Shown here one piece after another: positions 54,528 through 63,320 of a stretch of 64,000 nt of DNA. The notes beneath the pieces are model-generated. The model was not told where the DNA came from. It searched no databases and saw only the letters and a list, made by a program, of their open reading frames with translations. Position 1 is the first letter of the stretch. Each line of letters begins with the position of its first letter. Both the position numbers and the translations under genes were made by a program. Source of the DNA: Xanthobacteraceae bacterium (GTDB lineage: Bacteria; Pseudomonadota; Alphaproteobacteria; Rhizobiales; Xanthobacteraceae); contig JAIESI010000262.1 of the NCBI GenBank assembly GCA_019746135.1, positions 1 through 64,000 of the forward strand, read 5' to 3'.

Positions 54528-54998
54528 ATGAAACGCCGCTTCAACATTGCAGCCTTCGCCGCCGCCTTGACCGTCGTCAGCCTCGCCACGCCGTCCTCGG
54601 CCCAAGCACCGGCAGCAGCCGAGCAGCCCGTCATCGCAAGTGCCGACAAGGTCACCTGGAAGCCAATGGGGCTGCCTGGAATGGCGGTCTCAGTCGTGGC
54701 CGGGGATCCGACCCAGGCTGGTCCCTACACGATGCTGATCAAGATCCCGGCGGGCATGAGGATCCCCCCGCACTCGCATCCCGATCGGTATCGTATGAGC
54801 GTCATCATCTCCGGCACGCTGCATTTCGGCTTCGGCGACAAGTGGGATGAGGCGGCGATGAAAGTCTTCACGCCGGGCACGATCTGGAGCGAGCCGGTCG
54901 GCGCGAACCATTTCGTCTGGGCCAAGGACGGCGAGGTCATCGCCATGCTCACGGCGATTGGGCCGACCGGAAGCAAACCGGTCGCACCTGCGAAGTAG
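54528..54998 (+). CDS. Secreted cupin-domain protein
   Basis: A 156-residue protein starting at 54528 after GAAAGGAAACTGTC. Signal peptide MKRRFNIAAFAAALTVVSLA..AQA. The cupin core has the metal-ligand motif PPHSHPDRYRMSVIISGTLH and the second motif EPVGANHFVWAKDG. A periplasmic cupin is likely a metal-dependent sensor or enzyme. It follows the secreted protein at 54018 by about 110 bases. Confidence 0.82.
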   Translation: MKRRFNIAAFAAALTVVSLATPSSAQAPAAAEQPVIASADKVTWKPMGLPGMAVSVVAGDPTQAGPYTMLIKIPAGMRIPPHSHPDRYRMSVIISGTLHFGFGDKWDEAAMKVFTPGTIWSEPVGANHFVWAKDGEVIAMLTAIGPTGSKPVAPAK

Positions 54999-55180
54999 GC
55001 AGCGACACTCGATGGATCAGTGTTGGAACTCTTGATACGGTGATGAAGTAGTCACCGGTTGGCCGCATCCAGCGCTGCTCAGCAACTCGCTCGAACCGCA
55101 CTGAGGGGTGGCCCGCCAATCCGCCACCTCTTATCAGTGCCGCCATCACTGATCGATCGACCGAACAAGGAGTCTCGCCG

Positions 55181-55522
55181 GTGACGAAGCTTCCCGCCTT
55201 TTTCAACGCGATGCCTGCGCTCGACGTGCCATTTCCTGAGAGCATCGTCAGCACCCATGCCGTGCGATCAGATGCTGGTCTCGTCGTGTTCTTCCGCTTC
55301 CATCAGGACTTCAGCCTGCCCCCGCACTCCCACGGCCACCAATGGGGCACGGTCATTGCGGGCGAGGTGGCCCTGACCATCGACGGCAGCACGCGCCGCT
55401 ATGGCGCTGGGGAAACCTACGACATTCCTGCAGGCGTTGTGCATGGCGTTGGAGTAACTGCGGGCACGCTGGCGCTCGACGTGTTCGCCGAGGCGGAGCG
55501 CTATCCTTTAAAGGCCCGCTGA
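55181..55522 (+). CDS. Cytoplasmic cupin-domain protein
   Basis: A 113-residue single cupin starting at GTG 55181 with AAGGAG upstream. Metal motif LPPHSHGHQWGTVIAGEVAL and second motif YDIPAGVVHGVGV. No signal peptide. It is convergent with the SDR gene. Confidence 0.82.
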   Translation: MTKLPAFFNAMPALDVPFPESIVSTHAVRSDAGLVVFFRFHQDFSLPPHSHGHQWGTVIAGEVALTIDGSTRRYGAGETYDIPAGVVHGVGVTAGTLALDVFAEAERYPLKAR

Positions 55523-55630
55523 CGGAACAGATCACAGATGATCGCACCCATTGCCCCGTCATTCCGAGCTGCCGACGGGTCGTGCGCTCTCAGGGCATGC
55601 ATTACGAGTTAAATGGCGTTCGCCAACGGC

Positions 55631-56293
55631 TCACCAAGGTAAGATTTCTCCGTTCTGGTGCACAAATCGTCCTGTCGTCTCAAGCCGAAGTTCGTCTATT
55701 CGCGCAAGGAGCCCGCGAGCCGACTCTTGTGCCTCGATCGTGCCGGTGTGCTTCGTCATGTCGGTGCGCACGGCACCGGGATGCAACACCACCAAGGCGA
55801 CGCCAGCGGGCCTGAGTTCGTGGGCGAGTGAGACCCCGGCTGCGTTGAGTGCCGCCTTGCTCATGCGATAGCCGTAGTAGCCGCCCGAACCATTGTCACC
55901 AATCGAGCCCATGCGGCTGGAGATCAGGGCGACCTTGGCGCCGTGCCTCAGTCGAGGTGCCAGCGCTCGCGTTAGAAATAGAGGGGCAACAGCGTTCGTT
56001 GCAAACTGAGCGTGGACTGCGTCGATCTCCAAGCTGTCCTTCGAGTCTATGGAAGCTATGCCGGCATTCTGGATCAAGAGGTCGATGTTCTCGCCTTCGA
56101 AAAGACGCTCTATTGACTGCCAGGAGCCGGGTGCGGTCAGATCGAATCCACTCTCGACGCGGATACCCAATCCATCGAGTTCACTCGAACGATTGCGGCA
56201 GACGGCAACCACGGCAGCTCCGCGGTCCTTGAGCTGTCGAACCAGTTCAAGCCCAATGCCGCGATTGGCACCCGTAACAACGGTCAGTCCCAT
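55631..56293 (-). CDS. Short-chain dehydrogenase/reductase
   Basis: A 220-residue SDR. NAD(P) motif TVVTGANRGIGLELVRQL, NAG motif (LLIQNAGIAS), catalytic Ser in VALISSRMGSIGD and YGYRMSKAALNAAG (Tyr-x-x-x-Lys). The start at 56293 is direct. It follows the LysR gene by 24 bases on the same strand, so they are probably one transcript. Confidence 0.92.
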   Translation of the reverse strand: MGLTVVTGANRGIGLELVRQLKDRGAAVVAVCRNRSSELDGLGIRVESGFDLTAPGSWQSIERLFEGENIDLLIQNAGIASIDSKDSLEIDAVHAQFATNAVAPLFLTRALAPRLRHGAKVALISSRMGSIGDNGSGGYYGYRMSKAALNAAGVSLAHELRPAGVALVVLHPGAVRTDMTKHTGTIEAQESARGLLARIDELRLETTGRFVHQNGEILPW

Positions 56294-56317
56294 TTTTGGC
56301 GCTCCTCCTCGGCTGCA

Positions 56318-57292
56318 TTACGATTTTGACTTCTGACGTTTGCGTTGATGGTCGCCTACCACCACAGCCTGGGCTTGCGCCGACAGAAAATCGAACTGTG
56401 TCTTGACGATTGTTCTGAGCCACTGGTTTCCGGGATCGGTTGACAGCCGAAAACTCCAGGCGAGGGAAAACCGCGCAGGCTCGATGTCAATGGGTGGCAT
56501 CAGAGCGCACAGCTCGTAGCGCGCAATGCCATCGCCCATAACCAGAGGGGTCATTGTGGCCAGGAAATCCGACTGCGCCAAAAGCGCTGACACTTGCGAA
56601 AAATGCGACAAGCTTGCACCGACCTTCCGCTGCAGCCTATGGCGGTCTGTCGCGCTCTCCACATGACCTTTCATCCGCTCGCCCAAGTGAACAACGATGT
56701 GCGGCCATTCCAGCCACGCCGCTCGTCCCCAGTTCGCAATCGCAGGATGCCCCTTGCGCATGAAAGTCACGGCGATCTGATCGCCACCTGCTGCCTGCCG
56801 ATGCACCCCTTCTGGAACGGGGCCGGCGGAGTTGACAATGGCAAGATCAATCTCACCCTCGGCGACGGATTGCAGAGTTTGATTGTTCGGCGCCAGCCAT
56901 TCCACAGTGACGTCCGGTGCGGTCCAGTGAATTGCCCCGATAACTTTCGGCAAGAGGGCCGGAACAAAGTCGGGTACTGCAAGCCTGAAATGGCGTTTGC
57001 TGGTTGCCGGATGAAACGGATCGGGCGGCGTCACAATGCGCTGGATCGTCCGCAGTATCGGTCGCACTTCCTCGACGAGCTTCTGAGCGAAGGGTGTTGG
57101 CGACATCCCCCGTGCCGTCTTGACCAGCAACGGATCGCCGACCTGTTCGCGCAGCCGCGCCAGGGCGTGACTGATCGCCGACTGGGTGCGCCCGAGTCGA
57201 GTGGCAGCGTGGGTGACATTGCCCTCTGTCATCAGCACCTCGAAGGTGACGAGCAGATTGAGGTCGAGGCGTGACAGATCAATTTCGTTCAT
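56318..57292 (-). CDS. LysR-family regulator (NodD/NocR-like branch)
   Basis: A 324-residue LysR regulator: LDLNLLVTFEVLMTEGNVTH, then AATRLGRTQSAISHALARLR as helix-turn-helix, and a PBP2-type effector domain. The opening SRLDLNLL is typical of the NodD-like branch. Upstream of an SDR gene and divergent from the O-methyltransferase gene at 57393. Confidence 0.9.
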   Translation of the reverse strand: MNEIDLSRLDLNLLVTFEVLMTEGNVTHAATRLGRTQSAISHALARLREQVGDPLLVKTARGMSPTPFAQKLVEEVRPILRTIQRIVTPPDPFHPATSKRHFRLAVPDFVPALLPKVIGAIHWTAPDVTVEWLAPNNQTLQSVAEGEIDLAIVNSAGPVPEGVHRQAAGGDQIAVTFMRKGHPAIANWGRAAWLEWPHIVVHLGERMKGHVESATDRHRLQRKVGASLSHFSQVSALLAQSDFLATMTPLVMGDGIARYELCALMPPIDIEPARFSLAWSFRLSTDPGNQWLRTIVKTQFDFLSAQAQAVVVGDHQRKRQKSKS

Positions 57293-57392
57293 GATGCATG
57301 AAATCTATTCGTTGGTCCTAGTCATGAATTTCCCACATATGAGATCTCGTTGCAAGGCAAGCCGCACAACGCACCTCACCAGGGAGTCCCCG

Positions 57393-58430
57393 ATGTCCAC
57401 CTCCACCGCTCATGCTGCAGCGCCCGGTCTTCCTCCTCATGTGCAATTGATCGAGATGGGCAGCGCCTACTGGACCTCCAGAATCGTCTACGCCGCCGCC
57501 AAGCTCGGACTGCCGGACCAACTGGCGGCCGGCGCCAAAAGCGCGATCGAGCTTGCCGAACCCCTCGCGGTCCATGGCCCGTCGCTGCACCGCTTCATGC
57601 GCGCCCTTGCGGGTCTCGGTCTGCTCACGGAAGGCCCGGGCGGGCGCTTCGCATTGACGCCTTTGGGCGCGGCATTGAGAACCGGCGCTCCCGGCTCAGC
57701 CCGTGCGAGCGTCCTCGCGCTTGCCGGTCCAATTTTTACCCGACCGCTCGACGATCTCATCTATTCGATCAAGACCGGGAAGACCGCCTTCGAGAAGATT
57801 TTTGAAATGCCCGTGTTCGACTACTTGAAGCAGCATCACGACGAAGCGTCGCTGATCTCGGAATTCATGGTTGGCTTTCACGGCGGCGAGCCGCCGACTG
57901 TCGCCGCGGCCTATGATTTCTCGAAGCTGGAGACGATTGTTGATGTCGGCGGCGCGACTGGGAACATGCTGGCCGCGATCCTCGAACGATACGAAGGGCC
58001 GCGCGGCGTGCTGTTCGACATGTCGCACATCGTGACTGATGCGCCAACTTTGCTGAAGGCGCGCGGCATCGACAGGCGTGTCACGATCGCATCCGGTGAT
58101 TTCTTCAAGACGGTTCCAGCGGGAGGCGACGCCTACATCCTGTCGCACATCATTCATGATTGGAGCGAGGAACAGTGCCTCACCATCCTCGGCCATTGCC
58201 GCAAAGCGATGAAGCCGGACGGCCGCGTGCTTATCGTCGAGATGGTGCTGCCGGCAGGGGACACGCCGCACCCCGGCAAGCTGCTCGACATGGTCATGCT
58301 GACGATGCCGGGCGGACGGGAGCGCACTGAGGCTGAATATTCGAGCCTCCTGGTCAAAGCCGGCTTTCGGCTCACCCGTGTTGTTTCTACCGACTCGGCC
58401 GTGAGCGTGGTGGAGGCGACATTGGCCTGA
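57393..58430 (+). CDS. O-methyltransferase family 2 protein
   Basis: A 345-residue methyltransferase starting at 57393 after AGGGAG. An N-terminal dimerisation winged helix (GPSLHRFMRALAGLGLLTE, FALTPLGAALR) is followed by the SAM domain: VDVGGATGNMLAAILERYEG, ASGDFFKTVPAGGDAYILSH and IIHDWSEEQC with the catalytic His. The family methylates hydroxyl groups of plant-like and antibiotic aromatic compounds. Divergent from the LysR gene, its likely regulator. Confidence 0.9.
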   Translation: MSTSTAHAAAPGLPPHVQLIEMGSAYWTSRIVYAAAKLGLPDQLAAGAKSAIELAEPLAVHGPSLHRFMRALAGLGLLTEGPGGRFALTPLGAALRTGAPGSARASVLALAGPIFTRPLDDLIYSIKTGKTAFEKIFEMPVFDYLKQHHDEASLISEFMVGFHGGEPPTVAAAYDFSKLETIVDVGGATGNMLAAILERYEGPRGVLFDMSHIVTDAPTLLKARGIDRRVTIASGDFFKTVPAGGDAYILSHIIHDWSEEQCLTILGHCRKAMKPDGRVLIVEMVLPAGDTPHPGKLLDMVMLTMPGGRERTEAEYSSLLVKAGFRLTRVVSTDSAVSVVEATLA

Positions 58431-58532
58431 GGCGGCCGAGATGCGGGGCTGGCTGACCCAACGCGGTGAACGCCATCGTCGTCGCCCGCAAGAATCACCT
58501 CACAGCCCAATCCGCACCCGAAGGAAAGATCC

Positions 58533-59020
58533 ATGAGACAGTCCACGACATCCAAAGCCATCAGTGCAGCCGCGATCGCGGCTTTCCCGACCACAGCCAC
58601 CAGCACGGTCTCGGCCCAGGCCACCTAACCCGACAAGGCCATCAAGATCCTCGTGGGTTTTCCCGCCGGCTCCACGCCCGACATTGCAGCGCCTGCTGGG
58701 CGTGAAGCTGCAAACAGCCTGGGGCAAGCCGATCGTCATTGAGAACATGGCAGGAGCCGCCGGCAACATTGCCACTGCGCATGTCGTGAAGGCAGAGCCG
58801 GACGGCTACACGCTGCTGATGGCCGACAATGGCTCTATCGTCATCAGCCCGAGCCTCCAAAAAAAAAATCCTGAACTACGACACGGTGAAGGATCTGGCG
58901 CCGATCTCCTTGATCACCACGACGCCCAACTTGCTTGCGGTCGCCAATAGCGTACCGGCCAAGACGGTGCAGGAGCTCACGGCGCTGGCGCGCGCAGATG
59001 CTGCCAAGGCTGACCGCGTG
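58533..59020 (+). pseudogene. Decayed Bug-family receptor gene
   Basis: Starts as MRQSTTSKAISAAAIAAFPT, a signal-peptide-like leader, then hits TAA at 58626. Beyond it the Bug core is readable in more than one frame: KAIKILVGFPAGSTPDIAA, then WGKPIVIENMAGAAGNIATA, then a run of nine to ten A near 58859 and a shifted YDTVKDLAPISLITTTPNLL. The 3' two thirds are missing. In-frame stop, at least two frameshifts and truncation make it a pseudogene. Confidence 0.85.
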
Positions 59021-59657
59021 CGCGGCCACCGGAGGCTTGGCCTTCACAGCATCTAGCATAACGGCATGCTGGAGGCGTCGGATAGATTTCGTATTTGTGA
59101 CCCACCGCCGACATCGCGGATCGGCAGCGGCGTGAGGTCAGCGGTGCTATTTTCGTCAACGTCGTTCGAAGGGGACGGGCCACCACGCGCCAGCATCGCC
59201 CAGACCTCGCTCAAGCGTAGCACGGTGCTCGGCCGGTCAAGGATGAACCCTGCGGGCGACCGCCGAAGGGGCGGTCGTCCTTGACTCGTCCTTGCGCGCC
59301 GTGCTGGCGGGAACCGCACGGCCGGGTCGGGAAAAGCAATCCCGGCCGATCAAGAAAATGTGGCTTCGCCGGACTCGTTGGGCGGTCTCGACTTGCCGGC
59401 TATGTTTGGAGTCCGTGGAGAGGAACCAGTCGCGTGTATACTTCACACCCTATGCACCGGTGGTGCAGACGCCCGTGCCGGGCGCGATGGCTAACGCCAT
59501 GAGCTGCCGCGAGAAACAACCAGAGAATGGCGTAAACAGCCGCGTATACGAGACGGCGACCTTCTCTCTTGAATCCAAAGCTGCATCAGCGGCTTGCATG
59601 CGGCGTCCATCGTACACAGCACGCGTATTCGCTTCCGATCGCTTCAAGGACGACAAT
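59021..59657. other. Gene-free stretch between Bug remnant and truncated relaxase
   Basis: About 640 bases with no convincing gene. A hairpin CGACCGCC/GGCGGTCG lies at 59257-59277. The stretch separates two broken genes, so it probably includes a deletion or insertion junction. Confidence 0.4.
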
Positions 59658-60770
59658 TCAAACACGATCGCGCCCTCGCTGGCGCTGCTTGAGATCGACA
59701 GCGACGCCGGGCATTTCCGCACGCTGATCTATCACGCGCGCTGCGCTCGCCAACTTGGCAGCTGCGCGATCGACGCGCGGGACAGGTTGTGATGCCGGTG
59801 CTGATCGGATCGCCGGTGGCGATGCCTGGCGGTCAAGTGCTCGCTGGTCGGTCAGTGCCGGTCGAGGCTCGAGGGACCTGGCGACAGTCTCGCGTCGCAA
59901 CCCGAAGCCACGGGCTCGCGCCTCCGCCCGCCACGCCTCGAACAGGGCATCGCGAGGAACGTCGCGCTTGGCACGGCGCGTCCGCAGTGCTGCCAGCTGC
60001 ATGCCTTTGGCTGATGTGTAGCCGTGCGTCTCGGCTGCCGCTTCGATCGCCTGACGGCGCTTGGAGAACGCGCGCTCGATCTCGGGTGGAATGGCGCGCA
60101 TACTAAAGCTGTCACCCGATCGCTCGACGGCGTGGCCCTCGCGCTCCAGCTCGGCGGCAAGCGCTTGGCGGTAGACGGCGCCGGCCTGCTTCTGCGCCTT
60201 GTACAGTTCGCGACTGACGATGGCGCCCCAGGTGCCGTCCTTGCGCGGCGCCAGGTTCAACACGAACACATGGCTGTGCAGCTGCGGATCGAGATCGCGG
60301 CTGGTGTGATGATCGAACCGCGCCATCAGCAGCCCGGCGGTCTGCTCGCGGATGGCGCCGCCCTTGCCTCGCCGCGCCCAGGCGGCCGTTCGCTCCAGAA
60401 ATGTTGTCGCCGCGACGACGGCGACGCGATGCGCCTGCTCGATCCCGGGCCGATCGTTGGGCTCCGACAGCGCCCACTGCACCGACACCGATTTCGGCGC
60501 GCTGAACGTCACGTCCCAGCCCGCGGCATGATTTAGATTCTTGCCGCCCAACGCCGCGAGGCGCTCTCCGGTTTTCGGATCGATGCCTCGCAACGCGGCC
60601 TCGAACTCCGTGCGCGTCACCGGCCCCGACAGCGAGAGCCGCGCCGCCCCCTCCCCCGTCCACCCGCCCGGCGGCTCGCCATCGCGCATGTAATAGTCGT
60701 CCTGGCCGAGATGTTCGTAGTAGCCGAGCGCGGACTCGACCCCACCGCGCGCCGAGATCGAGGCGACCAT
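59658..60770 (-). CDS. MobF-type conjugative relaxase, truncated to its N-terminal half
   Basis: A 370-residue protein matching only the TrwC/TraI-type relaxase domain. N-terminal catalytic tyrosines lie in SALGYYEHLGQDDYYMRDGE; the metal-binding His triad is in FDHHTSRDLDPQLHSHVFVL. Family members usually exceed 900 residues and carry a RecD-like helicase; here the similarity stops near residue 320 and the tail (RQASPPAIRSAPASQPVPRV) is of low complexity. It may still nick DNA but could not unwind it. It starts six bases after the coupling-protein gene. Confidence 0.85.
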   Translation of the reverse strand: MVASISARGGVESALGYYEHLGQDDYYMRDGEPPGGWTGEGAARLSLSGPVTRTEFEAALRGIDPKTGERLAALGGKNLNHAAGWDVTFSAPKSVSVQWALSEPNDRPGIEQAHRVAVVAATTFLERTAAWARRGKGGAIREQTAGLLMARFDHHTSRDLDPQLHSHVFVLNLAPRKDGTWGAIVSRELYKAQKQAGAVYRQALAAELEREGHAVERSGDSFSMRAIPPEIERAFSKRRQAIEAAAETHGYTSAKGMQLAALRTRRAKRDVPRDALFEAWRAEARARGFGLRRETVARSLEPRPALTDQRALDRQASPPAIRSAPASQPVPRVDRAAAKLASAARVIDQRAEMPGVAVDLKQRQRGRDRV

Positions 60771-60776
60771 GACCGC

Positions 60777-62564
60777 TCACTCCCCGATCTCACGAATGCG
60801 CTTCGCTGCGTTCTTTGACAATGGCGTCACGACGTGGAGCTTCCTTGGCTTGGCCGTGTGCGCCGCCGTCACTGGTGATGCCACAGACCACTGCGCCGGA
60901 ACATGGCCCGGCCGGCGTTGCGGCAACGTCACATAGGGTACAGTCAGCTCGAGCACGTCGTCGCCCAATCCCAGCAGCAGCACCGCAATTCCGTCGCAAC
61001 GCGGGCCGAGCCGCGTCGCGATCTCGGACGCCGTGATGACACGCCGGATCTCGCGGCGCCGCATCGTCGTCACACTCGACCTGCCGCCGACCATTGTCTC
61101 GCTGCGCTCGACGCGCTCGATCTCCTGGTCGCCGATCAGGGCGCTCGCCTCCTCGGCGCCGCGCCCGGCATTGATGCGTGTGATGATCTTGGTTCCGATC
61201 ATGCCGACCCAGGCGTCGGCGCGCTCGTGGCCGTAGGTCGCGCGCAGCTGCGCGATGTCCTGCGCACCGATCACCGTGATCACGCCCTTCGAGCGCCCGA
61301 GATCGAGGAACGTCGAGAAGTGTTCGAGCCGCGGCAGCTGTGGGAACTCGTCCGCGAAGATCCAGATCCGTCGCTCGCGGCTCTCCGACAGAGACGGGCT
61401 GCCGACAGCAGACGCCAGCAGCGCGAGCATGCCACCGATCCAGGCGTTCGACAGCTCGGGATAGCGCCCGTCATGCTGCAAGATGACCGGCCGGAACGGC
61501 GCTGGCTTCTTGAGCCAGTCCGAGATCGAGAAGCCGCCGCTCGTGCTCGCGCGCCAGGCGTCGGCGAGCGTCGCGACCACATTCATGTGAGCTTGGAAGG
61601 TCGAGAGCACGCTTTGCGTGGTCCGGCTGTCGGGTACCTCCAGCAGACGCACCGCATCGACATGATGCACCTTTGCCAGCCGGAGCAGCGTCTCAGCGTC
61701 GGACGTCGCGATGGCATGCAGATCGGACCAGGACCACCGCTCGCCGCGCGTCGCCTGCAGCGCCGCCACGCACACGACGAGGATGTCGCGCGCGGCGTCC
61801 GACCACATCGGATCATCGCTTTTCGGGATCAGGCGCACCGCCAGCTCGCGCGCGTCCTGCTTGGTGCGGCAGTCGCGCGCCACGTCCCACACAAGCGAGC
61901 GGCGGTCCTGTGGCGCGAGCAGCAGCGGCTCGCCCGGCAGGCCGGCCGTCATGTCGCCCTTGACGTCGAGCACCAGCACACCGTCGCCGCGCGCGATCGC
62001 CGCCAGGATCAGATGCAGCATGGTCTGCGTCTTGCCGGCGCCGACGCTGCCCCAGATCAGCCAGTGCCGCGTCTCGCGCTCTCGGCTTACCGCCAGGCCG
62101 GGCAGCAGCTCCAGGCCCGCGCCGGACAGTCGGGATTCTGCCCGGGCGGATCGCAGAAATGATCGGTGCGCATGGTCGCCGGTCAGAAGGCGCCGGCCGC
62201 GGATCACGCGCGCGCTGGCTCGATCGCTGTGCAATGCAAATGCGAAGCCGAGCAACGCCACGAGCACCAGTGCGCATGACGCAACCAGTGTCCAATATCG
62301 ACAAGTGAAGCCGGCGAGCGAGCCTGTGCGCGCGAACGAAGCGGCACACGCGTTCCACAGGTGCCTGCTGGTAGCGTCGCCCAGGCCGGCAAAAACTCGC
62401 GCGCCCATGCAGTCGCGGATGTCTCCCGGCGCGTAGGCCACCGCTCGCCCGTCCTGCGCAGTGCCGGCCAGCGGATACCAGTCGATGACGACCTGGTCGA
62501 TGAGCGCGACCGCACTCATGGCCACCACCAGCAGACCCAGCATGATCATCTTGAGGCGAACCAT
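60777..62564 (-). CDS. Type IV coupling protein (TrwB/TraD-like)
   Basis: A 595-residue inner-membrane ATPase that hands the relaxase-DNA complex to the secretion channel. Two N-terminal membrane helices (LGLLVVAMSAVALIDQVVI and LVASCALVLVALLGFAFAL), Walker A GSVGAGKTQTMLHLILAAIA near residue 180, Walker B IWIFADEFPQLPRLEHFSTF. The start at 62564 is chosen because it overlaps the stop of the upstream gene (TGATG); 62588 is an alternative. Confidence 0.9.
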   Translation of the reverse strand: MVRLKMIMLGLLVVAMSAVALIDQVVIDWYPLAGTAQDGRAVAYAPGDIRDCMGARVFAGLGDATSRHLWNACAASFARTGSLAGFTCRYWTLVASCALVLVALLGFAFALHSDRASARVIRGRRLLTGDHAHRSFLRSARAESRLSGAGLELLPGLAVSRERETRHWLIWGSVGAGKTQTMLHLILAAIARGDGVLVLDVKGDMTAGLPGEPLLLAPQDRRSLVWDVARDCRTKQDARELAVRLIPKSDDPMWSDAARDILVVCVAALQATRGERWSWSDLHAIATSDAETLLRLAKVHHVDAVRLLEVPDSRTTQSVLSTFQAHMNVVATLADAWRASTSGGFSISDWLKKPAPFRPVILQHDGRYPELSNAWIGGMLALLASAVGSPSLSESRERRIWIFADEFPQLPRLEHFSTFLDLGRSKGVITVIGAQDIAQLRATYGHERADAWVGMIGTKIITRINAGRGAEEASALIGDQEIERVERSETMVGGRSSVTTMRRREIRRVITASEIATRLGPRCDGIAVLLLGLGDDVLELTVPYVTLPQRRPGHVPAQWSVASPVTAAHTAKPRKLHVVTPLSKNAAKRIREIGE

Positions 62565-62905
62565 CACGACGCGGTCCCCCCGGCGCATAGCGCCGTGAGC
62601 AGCGCGTCGAACTTGACGCAGAGCTCGGCGACGACAGCCTCGGTGCGCTCGGCAGTGACAGCGATCTCGCGCGCAGAGCCTTCGATCGCTGCGAGCCGGC
62701 GCTCGATCTGCATCAGGCGCTCGGCCATGGTTCGGCTGTCGCCACCGGCCAGCGCCGTCACGATCAATTCGCGCGCAACCGCCGTGACCGTGCCGGACAC
62801 GATGTGGGCGCGGGCCTGCAATTGCTCGATGTCACGGGCAGCGAGCCGCAGCGTGAAGGGGCGCGTGGCTTCAGATGCGGCGCCGTTGGTCGCCGGCTTG
62901 GGCAT
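62564..62905 (-). CDS. Small relaxosome accessory protein, ribbon-helix-helix type (TrwA-like)
   Basis: A 113-residue protein. Residues about 12-55 (TRPFTLRLAARDIEQLQARA...VTAVARELIV) fit a ribbon-helix-helix DNA-binding fold; the rest is a coiled-coil helix (MAERLMQIERRLAAIEGSAR). It is first in the row accessory protein - coupling protein - relaxase, the order of trwA-trwB-trwC in R388-type plasmids, and is translationally coupled to the next gene. It would bind the origin of transfer just upstream. Assignment is mainly by context. Confidence 0.65.
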   Translation of the reverse strand: MPKPATNGAASEATRPFTLRLAARDIEQLQARAHIVSGTVTAVARELIVTALAGGDSRTMAERLMQIERRLAAIEGSAREIAVTAERTEAVVAELCVKFDALLTALCAGGTAS

Positions 62906-62949
62906 GGGTGCTCTCCTGCGTGCGATGACGGGCCATCAGCCAAGCAGGA

Positions 62950-63031
62950 GGGGCAAAGGGGAAACAGGGGCAAAGATTTCGCGAAATCGGCAACGTGGCA
63001 GGCGCTATAGCGATGCGAAACGAAGCGCCTG
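62950..63031. other. Candidate origin of transfer (oriT)
   Basis: Upstream of the trwA-like gene: a direct repeat GGGGCAAAG (62950-62958 and 62967-62975), a 14-bp palindrome GATTTCGCGAAATC (62975-62988), and an inverted repeat CAGGCGCT/AGCGCCTG (62999-63006, 63024-63031) whose edge carries GCTATAGC. CT-ATAGC is also what surrounds the nick site of R388 (as I recall it). No experimental support. Confidence 0.4.
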
Positions 63032-63032
63032 C

Positions 63033-63214
63033 TCAGAGGGTTAGGTCGGCAGTGGTTTCGGCGGCGCGCTCGACGACTTTTCGCACGACGTTGACCGATC
63101 TGACCAGATCAGTAAGCTTGCCGACGATCGCTTCCGCTTGTCGGGGACCAGGAGACGAACGGTGACTTCCTGCTCCGGGCCACTTGCGGCTGTATTCGGT
63201 CCGATGGAGATCAC
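63033..63214 (-). pseudogene. Possible frameshifted small gene upstream of oriT
   Basis: On the minus strand, from a GTG at 63214, one frame reads ISIGPNTAASGPEQEVTVRL then LVPDK; the neighbouring frame then continues QAEAIVGKLTDLVRSVNVVR and KVVERAAETTADLTL to a TGA at 63035. The two join into one natural-looking sequence of about 60 residues after a single indel near 63142. This may be a broken conjugation accessory gene or chance. 63215-63320 shows nothing. Confidence 0.35.
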
Positions 63215-63320
63215 GGGGCGACGGCGGCTTTCGGTGGATGTGCAGATCTACGCTGCTCGTGTGAACCGCACTCGAGCGTTGCCATTCCGAGCCCCGAGCG
63301 GAGCCGCTCCAGACCAGAAC

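Noticed and set aside
59053-59446. Overlapping minus-strand frames upstream of the relaxase remnant
   Set aside because: They read into a hairpin repeat and share no features with known proteins; treated as gene-free.
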